Below, piece after piece: positions 43,369-51,521 of a stretch of DNA of 64,000 nt. The first letter of the stretch is position 1; every line of letters starts with the position of its first letter. Below the pieces are notes generated by a model. The model did not search any database. It worked only from the letters and a program-made list of their open reading frames with translations, and was not told where the DNA came from. The DNA is from Deltaproteobacteria bacterium. Lineage in GTDB: Bacteria > Myxococcota_A > Polyangia > Polyangiales > Ga0077539. The stretch lies in contig JACRDB010000065.1 in NCBI GenBank assembly GCA_016218725.1, positions 32,508 to 96,507 on the forward strand, read 5' to 3'. The translations under genes and the position numbers were made by a program.

Positions 43369-44650
43369 GCCACGCGGCGGTCTCGGGCCTGTCCCGCGCC
43401 CCGACGCGCCCCGAGAGCCCGGTGGCGCCGTGGACCGCGGCCGCGGCCAGCACCAGAGGGTCCCGGGCGCTCCCCAGGAGCCTCCTGGCGGAGGCGAGAC
43501 GCACGTCCTCGGGGACCCCCTCGGCGCAGAGGGCGTAGGCGTCGTCGGTCCAGGGGGCCCTGGCGTCGCGCAGGCCCTGGCAACCGTCGGAGACGCCCGC
43601 GTCCAGGTGCGCGAGCACGGGCCCCAGGGCCAGCACCGCGAGGGCCGCGGAGCCCCACCCGGGCGCCAGGCGCCGCGCCCGAGAGGCCTCCAGGGCGGCC
43701 TCTCCCAGGCGGTCATCGCGCAGCGCCAGCCGCGCGCGGGCGAGGTGGTAGCTCGCGTCGTCGCGCAGGGCGACGGCCGCCCGGAGGTCCCCGTCGGCCA
43801 GGGAGAGGCCCCCGGAGCCGCCCACCTCGAGCCACACCCGCGCCCGCGCCGCCAACGGCGTGGGAGAGGTGGGCCACGCCTCCACCGCGGAGGACGCGTG
43901 GGCCACGGCCTCCTGGCGGTCGCCCCGGGCGCTCGCCGCCAGCGCCGCCTGGACGCGCACCGCCGCGGAGAGGGCCCGCGCCGTGAGGGCCTCGCCAGGC
44001 GCCTCGGAGCGCGCCACCAGCGTAGCCAGGGCCACGTCCGTGGCGTGGTCCCCGAGGGCCACCAGGAAGCTCCCGCGGGCCCCCGAGGGGTCCACCGGCT
44101 CGCCCCGGCGCGAGGGCGCCTGGCGCTCGACCACCTGGGCCTCGGCGCTCCCGGCCTCGCGAAGGAGCGTCACCGCCAGGCGGCACAGGTCCAGCTCGGT
44201 CACCGCCGCGGAGGGCTCTTGCAAGGCGCGCCACAGCTCCGTCGGGCTCCGGGGCGCCGGGGTCGGCTCGTCGGGCTCCGCCAGCCGGGCCCTCTGGCGC
44301 GCCCGGAGCGCGTCGGTCACCTGCCGGAGCCTCGCCGAGGGGTTGCTTTCAGCGCGCAGGCGCTCGGCCAGCGGCCGGAGCTCCGGGCCGGACTGCAACG
44401 GATCGTCCGCTGAGGCGAGCGCCGGACCCTCCACGGGCGGCGCCTCTGGCGCGCGAGGGTGGGTCTTCAGGTATAGCCCCACGGCCCCCGCGGCGAGCAC
44501 CACCACGGCCCCCATCGCCCACCCGCGGCGACTCCGGGGGCGCGTGGGGCCCGTCGGGACCTCGACGAAATGGGTCGATCGCAGGCACTTGGGGCACCGG
44601 GTGGTGCCCTCGGGGCTCAGGGTCCCGCAGTGAGCGCATTCCAGGGCCAT
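43301..44650 (-). CDS. Zinc-ribbon membrane protein with helical repeats
   Basis: A 449-residue protein taken from ATG at 44650 (MALECAHC); ATGs at 44668 and 44674 are alternatives. The first 25 residues hold a zinc ribbon (CAHCGTLSPEGTTRCPKC). One membrane segment follows (AMGAVVVLAAGAVGLYL, about 48-65). The remaining 370 residues are Ala/Leu/Arg-rich helices with TPR-like units (SAAVRVQAALAASARGDRQEA, SYHLARARLALRDDRLGEAALE). It probably acts as a membrane scaffold; partners unknown. Confidence 0.72.
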   Translation of the reverse strand: MALECAHCGTLSPEGTTRCPKCLRSTHFVEVPTGPTRPRSRRGWAMGAVVVLAAGAVGLYLKTHPRAPEAPPVEGPALASADDPLQSGPELRPLAERLRAESNPSARLRQVTDALRARQRARLAEPDEPTPAPRSPTELWRALQEPSAAVTELDLCRLAVTLLREAGSAEAQVVERQAPSRRGEPVDPSGARGSFLVALGDHATDVALATLVARSEAPGEALTARALSAAVRVQAALAASARGDRQEAVAHASSAVEAWPTSPTPLAARARVWLEVGGSGGLSLADGDLRAAVALRDDASYHLARARLALRDDRLGEAALEASRARRLAPGWGSAALAVLALGPVLAHLDAGVSDGCQGLRDARAPWTDDAYALCAEGVPEDVRLASARRLLGSARDPLVLAAAAVHGATGLSGRVGARDRPETAAWLRAFGRPDLAAGLLGLLDAGAL

Positions 44651-44738
44651 GGTGACGGGAGCCGTCATAGCCATTGGGGTCTGCTTGTGCAAAGGGGAGG
44701 GTGGCCCCGAAGTCCCGGGCCATGGTACCGCTCTCCAG

Positions 44739-45143
44739 GTGCCCCTCCCGGCGCTCTCTCCGGCCACGGCCCAGCGCTGGCTGCGCTACTCGGTGGCCTT
44801 CGTGTGGTTCTGGACCATCCTCTCCACGGGGGTGTTCTCCCTGGACGAGGGAAAGGCCCTCCTGGACCAGGCGGGCATCCACGGGAGCCTCAACACCGCG
44901 CTCGTCTGGACCTCCCTGGGCTGGGAGCTGCTCCTCGGGACCCTGGTCCTCTGGGGGCGACGCTGGACGAGGCTCCTGTGTCTCGTCCAGGGGGCCACCA
45001 TTGTCTTCTTCACGGGCTACATCACCCTGAGCCCGGGGCTCCGTGCGCTCTGGGTGCACCCCTTTGCCCCGGTCGCCAAGAACATCCCCATCCTGGGCGC
45101 CCTGGCCATGCTCTACGCCCTGGGAGACCCGGAAAAGAAGTAG
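44739..45143 (+). CDS. DoxX-like small membrane protein
   Basis: A 134-residue protein with four hydrophobic segments. The end of the chain, HPFAPVAKNIPILGALAML, matches the DoxX-like family pattern. GTG at 44739 is chosen because an upstream start (44649) would overlap the divergent zinc-ribbon gene; no strong ribosome site decides it. Function in this family is loosely linked to redox or membrane stress. A long hairpin overlaps its stop codon. Confidence 0.7.
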   Translation: MPLPALSPATAQRWLRYSVAFVWFWTILSTGVFSLDEGKALLDQAGIHGSLNTALVWTSLGWELLLGTLVLWGRRWTRLLCLVQGATIVFFTGYITLSPGLRALWVHPFAPVAKNIPILGALAMLYALGDPEKK

Positions 45144-45198
45144 CGGCGACACCATTGGCGTCCCTTTGGGGGGAGGAGGACGCCGGTGCCGCCGCTAC
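45140..45198. terminator. Long two-tier hairpin at the end of the DoxX-like gene
   Basis: The outer arms GTAGCGGCG (45140-45148) and CGCCGCTAC (45190-45198), with CACC/GGTG next to them, enclose an inner 7-bp stem GGCGTCC (45157-45163) and GGACGCC (45178-45184). The stop codon TAG lies in the first arm. There is no T-run, so it may be a factor-dependent terminator, an mRNA 3'-stabilising structure or a regulatory RNA fold. Confidence 0.6.
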
Positions 45199-45281
45199 CT
45201 GGGCAGTGTAAGCACCTTTCGGGCCACCGCAAGGGGTCCGCGGTGTTGACCCCGGCCAGGGGTTTCGGTAGTGCGAGGCCC

Positions 45282-45536
45282 ATGGCCCACGATTCCCACG
45301 AAACGCCCTCTTCCCATGAGCACCAGGACCCGCCGGAGGACCCCCTCCGGTCGCCCGAGTGGTTGCCTCTCCTGGGCCTGGGGCTCGGCCTGGCCGGGGC
45401 CCTGGCGGTGTACCTCTTTGTCGCCCCGGGGGTGCTCCGACCCTCGAACACCGACCCGGAGAGCGCCACGGACGGAGGCGCCGCCGCCCAGGAGCCCGCG
45501 GCCCCGGCGAACCCCGCGCCGGAGGGCGCGCACTGA
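45282..45536 (+). CDS. Small single-pass membrane protein
   Basis: An 84-residue protein from ATG at 45282. A His/Glu/Pro-rich N-terminus (HDSHETPSSHEHQDPP) precedes one membrane segment (LLGLGLGLAGALAVYLFVAPG) and an Ala/Pro-rich tail. No family recognised. It precedes gcvH by 42 bp. Confidence 0.6.
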   Translation: MAHDSHETPSSHEHQDPPEDPLRSPEWLPLLGLGLGLAGALAVYLFVAPGVLRPSNTDPESATDGGAAAQEPAAPANPAPEGAH

Positions 45537-45578
45537 GTCGACAAGGCTTCGGCTCTTGCGGTAGAAGGGCGGCCCGCC

Positions 45579-45974
45579 ATGACAGCCATCCCTAGCGACC
45601 TTCGGTATACCAGAGACCACGAGTGGGCCCGCTCCGAGGCGGACGGGACCGTGAGGGTGGGCATCACCCGCCACGCCGTCGAGGCCCTCGGGGACGTGAC
45701 CCTGGTGAGCTTCAGCGTGAAGCCCGGCGACGCCCTCACCGCGGGCAAGGCCTTCGGCGTGGTGGAGAGCGTCAAGGCCGTGAGCGATTTGTACGCGCCC
45801 GTGACGGGCACCGTGGTGGCCGTGAACAACGCCCTCCTGGACCGGCCGGAGGCCGTGAACGAGGGGCCCTACGCCGACGGCTGGATGCTCTCCCTGCGGC
45901 CCGAGGCCGCGGACAACGCCCTCGGGGCACTCCTGGACGCGGGGGCCTACGAGGCCTTCCTCGGCACGCTGTAA
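45579..45974 (+). CDS. gcvH: Glycine cleavage system H protein
   Basis: A 131-residue protein of normal length. The lipoyl site is VVESVKAVSDLY (Lys66), and LRYTRDHEWAR and GPYADGWML are typical. It carries the aminomethyl group between P, T and L proteins in the cytoplasm. gcvPA follows 13 bp later. Neither gcvT nor gcvPB is in the window. The 42 bases upstream are too short for a glycine riboswitch. Confidence 0.97.
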   Translation: MTAIPSDLRYTRDHEWARSEADGTVRVGITRHAVEALGDVTLVSFSVKPGDALTAGKAFGVVESVKAVSDLYAPVTGTVVAVNNALLDRPEAVNEGPYADGWMLSLRPEAADNALGALLDAGAYEAFLGTL

Positions 45975-45987
45975 CCCACCGCGTACC

Positions 45988-47337
45988 ATGCGCTACCTCC
46001 CGCAGACCGACGACGAACTCCGCGCGATGCTCGGCGCCATCGGCGTGCCCTCGGTGGACGCCCTCTTCGCCACGATCCCCCCGGAGGGGCGTCTGGGGCG
46101 TGCCCTGGACATCGCCCCGGGCGAGGACGAGGTCACGCTCATGGGCCGCCTGGAGGCCCTGGCCGCGCGCAACGACGGCGCCACCATGCTCTCCTTCCAG
46201 GGGGCCGGGTGCTACCACCACCACACGCCCCCGGTGGCCGACCAGCTCCTCCTGCGGGGCGAGTTCCTGACGGCGTACACGCCGTACCAGCCCGAGGTGG
46301 CCCAGGGGACGCTCCAGTCGGTGTTCGAGTTCCAGACCATCGTGTCCGAGGTGCTCGGGCTCCCGGTGGCCAACGCGTCCATGTACGACGGCGCCAGCGC
46401 CCTGGCCGAGGGGGCGCTCATGGCCCGGAGGCTCACCGGGCGCGGCGCCGTGGTGGCCTCCCGGGCGCTGCACCCGGAGTACCGCGAGGTGGTGCGCACC
46501 TACCTCGCGGGCATCCCCGGCGCCCGCTACGAAGAGGTGCCCTTTGACGGCGCGGGCGTCACGGACCTCGCGGCGTTGGAGGGCGCCCTCGGGAGTGACA
46601 CCGCCGCGGTGCTGGTGGGCTACCCCAATTTCTTCGGGCGCGTGGAGGACGTGGCCCGCTGCGCGGCCCTGGCCCACGCGCGCGGCGCGCACCTGGTGAC
46701 CGCGACCTGGGAGACCAACGCCCTGAGCGTGCTGGAGCCCCCCGGGGCCCTCGGGGCGGACGTGGCCACGGGGGAGGCCCAGCCCCTCGGGATCCCTCCG
46801 CAGTTTGGGGGACCGGGGTGTGGGATCATCGCGTGCGGCGCAGGCCGCGAGGTGCTCCAGCAGCTCCCCGGGAGGCTCGTGGGGGAGACCGTGGACGCCG
46901 CGGGGAGGCGGGGCTACGTGCTCACGCTCTCTACGCGCGAGCAGCACATCCGCCGGGAGCGCGCCACGAGCAACATCTGCACGAACCAGGGGCTCATGGC
47001 GCTGCTGGTGACCATCTGCATGGCCCTGCGGGGCAGGAGCGGGTGGCAGACCCTGGGGAGGCTGTGCCTCTCCCGCGCGGAGTACCTGAAGAAGGCTCTA
47101 GGGGCGGCGGGGTTGCCGGTGCTCTTCGAGGGGGCGACCTTCAACGAGTTCGCGGTGAAGCTGCCGGTGCCCGCGCGGGAGGCCATTTCCCGCTGCGCGG
47201 CGTCGGGGCTCCTGCCCGGGGTGGACCTTGGGCGGTGGTACCCGGAGCTCTCCCACGGGCTCCTGGTGGCGGTGACCGAGCGCCACGGCCGCGCGGACCT
47301 GGACCGGCTCGTCGCGGCGCTCCAGGCGCTACGCTAG
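45988..47337 (+). CDS. gcvPA: Glycine dehydrogenase (decarboxylating) subunit 1
   Basis: A 449-residue protein of usual length for the split P-protein alpha subunit. The N-terminus MRYLPQTDDELRAMLGAIG and the motif SFQGAGCYHHHTPPV are characteristic, as are NASMYDGASALAEG and CTNQGLMAL. With subunit 2 it decarboxylates glycine using pyridoxal phosphate; the PLP-binding lysine resides in subunit 2. That partner gene does not follow: trxB does. Subunit 2 must be elsewhere in the genome. Confidence 0.96.
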   Translation: MRYLPQTDDELRAMLGAIGVPSVDALFATIPPEGRLGRALDIAPGEDEVTLMGRLEALAARNDGATMLSFQGAGCYHHHTPPVADQLLLRGEFLTAYTPYQPEVAQGTLQSVFEFQTIVSEVLGLPVANASMYDGASALAEGALMARRLTGRGAVVASRALHPEYREVVRTYLAGIPGARYEEVPFDGAGVTDLAALEGALGSDTAAVLVGYPNFFGRVEDVARCAALAHARGAHLVTATWETNALSVLEPPGALGADVATGEAQPLGIPPQFGGPGCGIIACGAGREVLQQLPGRLVGETVDAAGRRGYVLTLSTREQHIRRERATSNICTNQGLMALLVTICMALRGRSGWQTLGRLCLSRAEYLKKALGAAGLPVLFEGATFNEFAVKLPVPAREAISRCAASGLLPGVDLGRWYPELSHGLLVAVTERHGRADLDRLVAALQALR

Positions 47338-47380
47338 CAGCGACGGGGGCGCGGGCGCCCCCACACGAGGGATAAGCTCC

Positions 47381-48325
47381 ATGCACAAGGTGATCATCAT
47401 CGGCAGCGGGCCCGCGGGGCTGACGGCGGCCATCTACGCGGCGCGGGCGAACATGAAGCCGGTGGTCATCGAGGGCCTGGCGGCCAGCCACCAGCCCGGC
47501 GGGCAGTTGATGATCACCACGGAGGTGGAGAACTACCCGGGCTTCCCGGAGGGGATCACGGGGCCGAAGCTCATGGAGCTCTTCCGCGCGCAGGCCGAGC
47601 GCTTCGGCACGGTGTTCTACACGGAAGACTGTACGAAGGTAGAGCTCACCGGGGCCGTGAAGAGGGTCTGGATCGAGAGCCAGGCGGAGCCCCTGGAGGC
47701 CCTGTCGGTGGTGGTGGCCACGGGGGCCGTGGCCCGCTGGCTGGACGTGCCGGGCGAGAAGGAGCTGCAGAACCGCGGGGTGAGCGCCTGCGCCACGTGT
47801 GACGGGAGCTTCTTCAAGGACCAGGACGTGGTGGTGGTGGGCGGCGGGGACACGGCCCTGGAGGAGGCCCTGTACCTCGCGGGGCTCTGCCGCACGGTGA
47901 CCCTGGTGCACCGCCGGGACGCGCTTCGGGCCAGCAAGATCATGCAGGACCGCGCCAGGAAGCACGAGCGCATGCGCTTCCTGTGGAACAAGGTCGTGGA
48001 GGAGGTGCGGGACGTCACCAGGAGGAGGGTGAGCTCCGTGGTGCTGCGGGACACGGTCACCGGCGAGCGCCTTGAGCACCCGACGAGCGCGGTCTTCGTG
48101 GCCATCGGGCACGTGCCCTCGTCGGAGCTCTTCCGGGGCGTGCTGGACGCCCACGACACGGGGTACCTGAAGGTGCAGGGCGGCTCGACCCGCACCAACC
48201 TCCCGGGGGTCTTCGCCTGCGGGGACGTGGCCGACCACGTGTACCGCCAGGCCGTCAGCGCCGCGGGCACGGGCTGCATGGCCGCCCTGGACGCCGAGCG
48301 CTACGTCTCCGCCCTGGAGGCATGA
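47381..48325 (+). CDS. trxB: Thioredoxin-disulfide reductase
   Basis: A 314-residue flavoenzyme. It has the FAD motif IIGSGPAGLTAAIYAAR (7-23), the redox-active pair CATCD (Cys137 and Cys140), the NADPH motif VVVGGGDTALEEA (151-163) and the closing FAD motif GVFACGDVAD. It reduces thioredoxin with NADPH in the cytoplasm. The next gene begins on the base after its stop, so trxB is translationally linked to a cyclic-nucleotide-binding-domain gene and, 9 bp further on, to cas6. Confidence 0.96.
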   Translation: MHKVIIIGSGPAGLTAAIYAARANMKPVVIEGLAASHQPGGQLMITTEVENYPGFPEGITGPKLMELFRAQAERFGTVFYTEDCTKVELTGAVKRVWIESQAEPLEALSVVVATGAVARWLDVPGEKELQNRGVSACATCDGSFFKDQDVVVVGGGDTALEEALYLAGLCRTVTLVHRRDALRASKIMQDRARKHERMRFLWNKVVEEVRDVTRRRVSSVVLRDTVTGERLEHPTSAVFVAIGHVPSSELFRGVLDAHDTGYLKVQGGSTRTNLPGVFACGDVADHVYRQAVSAAGTGCMAALDAERYVSALEA

Positions 48326-48811
48326 GTGGCCGAGGACTCGCAGCCCCCGGACGGCGCCCACCCCCTGGCGAGGGTGGACGTCTTCGCGGGCCTGACCCCT
48401 CGGGCGCTGGAGCTCGTGTCGTCCATCGCGGTGGAGAAGACCTTCAAGCGGGGCACCGTGCTCTTCCGCGCAGGAGAGCCCGGGGACCGGCTCTTTGTCA
48501 TCGTCGAGGGCAAGGTGCGCATCTCCCGCGAGGTGCCCGGCATGGGAGAAGAGGCCCTGGCGATCTTCGGCCCGGGTGAGTCCTTCGGGGAGTTGTCCCT
48601 GATCGACGACGCCCCCAGGAACGCCGACGCCCACGCCCACGAGAATTGCGTGCTCCTGGAGCTGCGCAAGGACGCCCTGGAGCACCTGCTCTACCTGGAC
48701 AAGGACCTCGCCTACGAGGTCCTCTGGAACATGATCCGCACGCTGGCCTCGCGCCTCCGGGAGACCACCGACAAGGTCACCTTCCTCGCCGTCACCGGGA
48801 AGTTCTCGTGA
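48326..48811 (+). CDS. Cyclic-nucleotide-binding-domain protein
   Basis: A 161-residue protein starting GTG at 48326, directly after the trxB stop. Nearly all of it is one cNMP-binding domain (FKRGTVLFRAGEPGDRLFVI, FGPGESFGELSLID). There is no helix-turn-helix, so it is not a full CRP-type regulator. The usual phosphate-binding Arg after the GELSLID motif appears as PRNADAHA, so nucleotide binding is possible but not certain. Its place between trxB and cas6 is unusual. Confidence 0.85.
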   Translation: MAEDSQPPDGAHPLARVDVFAGLTPRALELVSSIAVEKTFKRGTVLFRAGEPGDRLFVIVEGKVRISREVPGMGEEALAIFGPGESFGELSLIDDAPRNADAHAHENCVLLELRKDALEHLLYLDKDLAYEVLWNMIRTLASRLRETTDKVTFLAVTGKFS

Positions 48812-48820
48812 GGTAGCGAG

Positions 48821-49720
48821 GTGAGGGACGCGCTGGAGGCCTGGCTGCGACCGCTGCGGGAGGTCCCCCTGGCGTTGTGCCCGGTCACCCTCCGCGCGAC
48901 CGCCGAGGCGCGCTGGGCGGAGCCCCTGAACACGCTCCTGCGCGGGGTCCTGGGCAGTCGCCTGCGCGCGTTGCGATGCCTGACCGGCGCGCCGGACTGT
49001 GGGGGCTGCCCACACACCATGACGTGCGACTATGCCGGGCTGTTCGAGACGCCAGGGGCGCGCACCCCCGGGGCCCATGGCGCGCGCGGGGTGCATCCCT
49101 TCTGGCTGCGGGGCGTCCCCGCGGTGCAGTCACTGGCTGCGGGCTCCGTCGTGAACGCCGAGCTCTGGGCCGTGGGCTTTGGCGTACCCCTGCTCCCATA
49201 CCTGGAGGTGAGCCTCCGGGAGGCCGCGGCGAGGCTCCAGCCGACGCCCCTGGTGGGCCTGCCGGGTCAGGGCGGGCCCCGGGCATGGCCCCACGCATCC
49301 TACAGCTCCGACACCTGGAAGATCGAAACCCTGACGCCTTGCGTCGTGGATCCCGACCTGGAGCGCGGACGGCGGTCCTGCCCGGGAGCGCCCTGGCTGC
49401 CGGTGCTGGTACGCGCGATGGTCCGGCGCGCGGCGACCTTGATGGGAGCCTTTGCGCCGGAGATAGAAAGGGAGCCGGCGCCCCTGCTGGACCTCTCGCG
49501 CGTAGAGATCCTCGGCGGGGGCCTCACCCGTTGGAGCGCCTCCCGCTTCAGCGCGAGGCAGGGGCAGTGGGTGCCCCTGCGCGGTTGGACGGGGAGTCTG
49601 ACGGTGCGCGGAGACGTCCTGTGGGATATCGGTCCGCTCTTCCAGGTCGCCGCGCGGACGGGCATCGGGAAGAATACCGCGCTCGGCTTCGGAGGGCTGC
49701 GCATCTCGATGATTCTTTGA
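48821..49720 (+). CDS. cas6: CRISPR pre-crRNA endoribonuclease Cas6
   Basis: A 299-residue RAMP protein. It starts with GTG at 48821 after GAGGTAGCGAG. A Cys cluster (CGGCPHTMTCDYAGLF, Cys60, 63, 69) is typical of one Cas6 group, and the C-terminus has the glycine-rich RNA-binding loop GIGKNTALGFGG (281-292). It should cut transcripts of the array at 62582-63687 in each repeat, leaving an 8-base tag ending in GAC. It is separated from the other cas genes' strands and follows the trxB/cNMP genes with a 9-bp gap. Confidence 0.92.
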   Translation: MRDALEAWLRPLREVPLALCPVTLRATAEARWAEPLNTLLRGVLGSRLRALRCLTGAPDCGGCPHTMTCDYAGLFETPGARTPGAHGARGVHPFWLRGVPAVQSLAAGSVVNAELWAVGFGVPLLPYLEVSLREAAARLQPTPLVGLPGQGGPRAWPHASYSSDTWKIETLTPCVVDPDLERGRRSCPGAPWLPVLVRAMVRRAATLMGAFAPEIEREPAPLLDLSRVEILGGGLTRWSASRFSARQGQWVPLRGWTGSLTVRGDVLWDIGPLFQVAARTGIGKNTALGFGGLRISMIL

Positions 49721-49780
49721 TCGGGGTGCCTTCGTATGGTGGTAGCCTCCACCTGGCACCAACGGGCGCTGGAGGCGATG

Positions 49781-51505
49781 ATGAAGAGATTGGTTTCCTT
49801 TCTGGGTCTCGGTCCGGAGCGGGCGCCTGAGCCGTTCTATACGGAGACGAGGTACCAGTGGGAAGGTGGGGCGCCATCGCGGAAGACACCGCTCCTGGAG
49901 GCCGCGCTGTGTGAGCTCGTCGGCGACGTGGGCGCGCTCCTCGTCCTGGGCACCCGGGAAGTCTACGGCCGCTGGATCGCGGGCGCCGGGGAGAGTCCCG
50001 GCGAGGGTTGGAGACCGAGCCACCCGGCCAGCCTGTTCCAGAAGTACGTCGGCCGGGAGTGCTGGTTTCATCTGGTGCCTCACGGGATCGACGAGGCCCA
50101 GCGCCGAAGCATCTTCGACACGACGCTGTCCGCCCTCGCACCGCAGCGCCTGGACGCGGCGGGCGAGACCGAGGTGCCAACGGAGATTGTGCTGGATATC
50201 ACCCACGGGTTTCGATCGCAGCCGATCCTGGGCACTGCTGCGGTCGCCTTCTCACTCGCCGAACAGACGCGCACGGGGCGCCCCATCCCGATCAGGGTGG
50301 TCTATGGCGCCTTCGAGATGCGCGACCGTGAAACGGAGGTCGCGCCGGTGTGGGACCTCACGGATTTCGTCACGCTCTCACGCTGGAACGCAGCCATCGA
50401 CGCACTGACCCGTTACGGTCGCGCGGACGACCTGGAGGACCTCGGAAGGGAGACCGCCCGACGTCAAGTCGCGAGGGCGACCACCCCGGACGAGAGGGCG
50501 ACGCTCGGAGTCCCGGGGCGCTTTGGGGCACTCGCCAGGGCGCTCGCGGACGACCTCGCCCTCAATCGCTGGCGGGACCTGTTCACGAAATCTGCGCCGG
50601 CCATGAAGAAGTTCCTCGACAGCGAGGACGCCAACGGGCTCCTTCGTGGCCTCCCACAGCTCCGAGGCGCTGTGTCTGAACTGCGCGGGTGGGTCGCACC
50701 CCTGTGCGCGGAGGAGGTGCTGGGGCCCTCGGGGCTTCGGGCCTCGGCGGCGCTGGCGGAGCGGTACGAGCAACTCCAGCGCTTCGCGGAGCTGGCGGCG
50801 GTCCTGCGGGAGGGCCTGGTGACGCACCACGGACTCCTCACCGGTCGCCGCGGTCCTGACCCCGGTCCTGGGTGCAAGGTCGCCCGCGATGGAATCGAAC
50901 GCGCGTGGAACGAGGAGGGTCAGCGTCCTCCGGAGAGCCAACGGGAGGTCGTGAGGGAGAACCTAAACCTGGCGCGGGGAATCGTGGATCCAAGGAATGA
51001 CATTGAGCACGGAGGGATCAACGAACAGCCCGTGGCTTCAGGGCGGCTGCGGACGACCCTCGAAGACAAGGCGAAGGCATATCGAGCGCTCATCCAGGAC
51101 TTCGCTCCAGCGGCTCCCAGGTCGTTGCTGTCGGTGTTCGTGAACCTCTCGAACCACCCGATCTCGACCTGGTCCGAGGAGCAACTCCGCGCCGCGAGGG
51201 ACCTTGGTTGTGGCGAGCCCGTCGAGCTCGAGGGCGGCATGCCGGAGGTGAAGCCTCAGGACAAGACCGAGAAGGTGCGCAGGCAGGCCGAAGATCTCGC
51301 GGACCGCGCGAAGGCGCAGGGCGCGGTGGGCGCACATGTCGCGGGGGAGCCTACCCTCAGCTTCGCCCTCGTCCAGGCGCTGCGCGACCGCGGGCTTCGC
51401 TGCTTCGCAGCGACCACCGACCGCGACGCCGAGGTCACGGCCCGCGGGGGCGAGACCGAGAAGCGTAGCACCTTCCGCTTCAAGCGATGGAGAGAGTATC
51501 CCTGA
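49781..51505 (+). CDS. csx1: Csx1-type (TM1812-like) CARF-HEPN effector with extra C-terminal module
   Basis: A 574-residue protein. ATG at 49781 stands 5 bases from GGAGG and gives the family-like start MKRLVSFLGLG; an upstream ATG at 49736 lacks this. The CARF domain covers about 1-180, with the signature LDITHGFRSQP (138-148). A helical region leads to a HEPN RNase motif RNDIEH (405-410). Cyclic oligoadenylate from Cas10 should bind CARF and switch on RNA cutting. Residues about 448-574 are an added compact domain (FVNLSNHPISTWSEEQ ... HVAGEPTLSFALV ... STFRFKRWREY) that resembles small stand-alone type III accessory proteins. Its function could be ring-nuclease-like or sensory; not proven. 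The 3' end faces the cmr operon. Confidence 0.88.
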   Translation: MKRLVSFLGLGPERAPEPFYTETRYQWEGGAPSRKTPLLEAALCELVGDVGALLVLGTREVYGRWIAGAGESPGEGWRPSHPASLFQKYVGRECWFHLVPHGIDEAQRRSIFDTTLSALAPQRLDAAGETEVPTEIVLDITHGFRSQPILGTAAVAFSLAEQTRTGRPIPIRVVYGAFEMRDRETEVAPVWDLTDFVTLSRWNAAIDALTRYGRADDLEDLGRETARRQVARATTPDERATLGVPGRFGALARALADDLALNRWRDLFTKSAPAMKKFLDSEDANGLLRGLPQLRGAVSELRGWVAPLCAEEVLGPSGLRASAALAERYEQLQRFAELAAVLREGLVTHHGLLTGRRGPDPGPGCKVARDGIERAWNEEGQRPPESQREVVRENLNLARGIVDPRNDIEHGGINEQPVASGRLRTTLEDKAKAYRALIQDFAPAAPRSLLSVFVNLSNHPISTWSEEQLRAARDLGCGEPVELEGGMPEVKPQDKTEKVRRQAEDLADRAKAQGAVGAHVAGEPTLSFALVQALRDRGLRCFAATTDRDAEVTARGGETEKRSTFRFKRWREYP

Positions 51506-51521
51506 GGTCGAACTCCAACCT

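Noticed and set aside
45537..45578. Glycine riboswitch before gcvH
   Set aside because: The gap is only 42 bases, too short, and no paired-helix pattern is visible.
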